From Moorella glycerini (GTDB taxonomy: Bacteria > Bacillota > DSM-521 > Neomoorellales > Neomoorellaceae), in assembly GCF_009735625.1 (NCBI RefSeq), contig NZ_CP046244.1, positions 2,604,001 through 2,668,000 on the forward strand: a DNA stretch of 64,000 bases, given 5' to 3'. Below are positions 63,833 through 64,000 of this stretch, one piece after another. Numbering within the stretch: the stretch's first letter is position 1; each line of letters starts with the position of its first letter. Below the pieces are notes generated by a model. The model had not been told where the DNA came from and made no database searches. It saw only the letters and a program-made list of their open reading frames with translations. Both the position numbers and the translations under genes were made by a program.

Positions 63833-64000
63833 TGGGAATCGCCATCGGCCTTATCGAGCTGAAGAGCCTGGCGCGGGGGGTTATGGTGGCCGACGGCTGC
63901 CTGAAAGCCGCTCCGGTATCCGTAAAAATACGCACCACCTGTCCCGGCAAAAGCCTGATTATCTTAAGCGGCGAGATCAGCGCCGTTAACAGCGCCGTTG
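63832..64000 (+). CDS. BMC-domain shell protein (PduT-like), cut by window edge
   Basis: The first 56 codons (MGIAIGLIELKSLARGVMVA, DGCLKAAPVSVKIRTTCPGK, SLIILSGEISAVNSAV) form the start of a BMC domain of the PduT tandem type, which in Pdu systems bears an Fe-S cluster at the pore and pairs with PduS. The ATG overlaps the preceding stop (TGATG), indicating coupling to the PduS-like gene. Confidence 0.85.
   Translation, partial: MGIAIGLIELKSLARGVMVADGCLKAAPVSVKIRTTCPGKSLIILSGEISAVNSAV

Overview
The window looks like a chromosomal segment of a thermophilic, spore-forming, acetogenic Firmicute close to Moorella (an inference). The basis is the core gene order dprA-topA-trmFO-xerC-hslVU-codY-rpsB-tsf-pyrH-frr-uppS-cdsA-dxr-rseP-ispG-proS-polC, the frequent TTG and GTG starts, CodY and PolC, spore-coat-type genes and sigma-H-like promoters.

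Bases 1-20000 are a patchwork of accessory genes and wreckage: an HTH regulator (cut by the window edge), a phasin-like protein, a YbhN/LPG-synthase-type membrane protein, fragments of an FtsX-type permease, and two truncated copies of the 5' end of comM (3107 and 18711). The only intact comM is at 20083. A 3328-bp Tn5053/Tn7-like transposon (3748-7075) sits inside a DsrE-family gene; its inverted repeats, 6-bp target duplication and paired subterminal repeats can all be read. An IS110-family element (7959-9197) interrupts a minus-strand group coding for a fibronectin-III protein, a multicopper-oxidase-like protein without copper ligands, an SdrD_B/Cna-like protein and a manganese catalase, possibly spore-coat functions. 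Further on lie a TIGR01777 epimerase, a TPR lipoprotein, a copper-amine-oxidase-N-domain protein, a broken osmC, a SurA-like lipoprotein and a VapBC-like toxin-antitoxin pair.

Bases 20000-46900 are conserved housekeeping DNA on the plus strand: comM, a DUF2148 Fe-S protein, an iron alcohol dehydrogenase, dprA, topA, trmFO, xerC, hslV, hslU, codY, rpsB, tsf, pyrH, frr, a PASTA-like mini-protein, a ferredoxin, uppS, cdsA, an AI-2E-type permease, dxr, rseP, ispG, proS and polC. PolC lacks the proofreading exonuclease domain normally inserted in its PHP domain.

Bases 46900-64000 hold a catabolic locus that runs off the right edge: a LacI regulator with operator-like sites, an ABC sugar importer, three divergent URO-D/MtaA-superfamily proteins, a rhamnose-mutarotase-like protein, L-fucose isomerase, a class II aldolase with an encapsulation-peptide-like tail, four bacterial-microcompartment (BMC) shell genes (the last cut by the edge), a CoA-acylating aldehyde dehydrogenase with an N-terminal targeting helix, and a PduS/RnfC-like flavo-FeS protein split by an apparent 1-base deletion. 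The simplest reading is uptake of an L-fucose-like deoxysugar, isomerisation, (kinase outside the window), aldol cleavage, and oxidation of lactaldehyde to lactoyl-CoA in a microcompartment. The three URO-D proteins are unexplained; one possibility is removal of O-methyl groups from methylated deoxysugars into acetogenic C1 metabolism.
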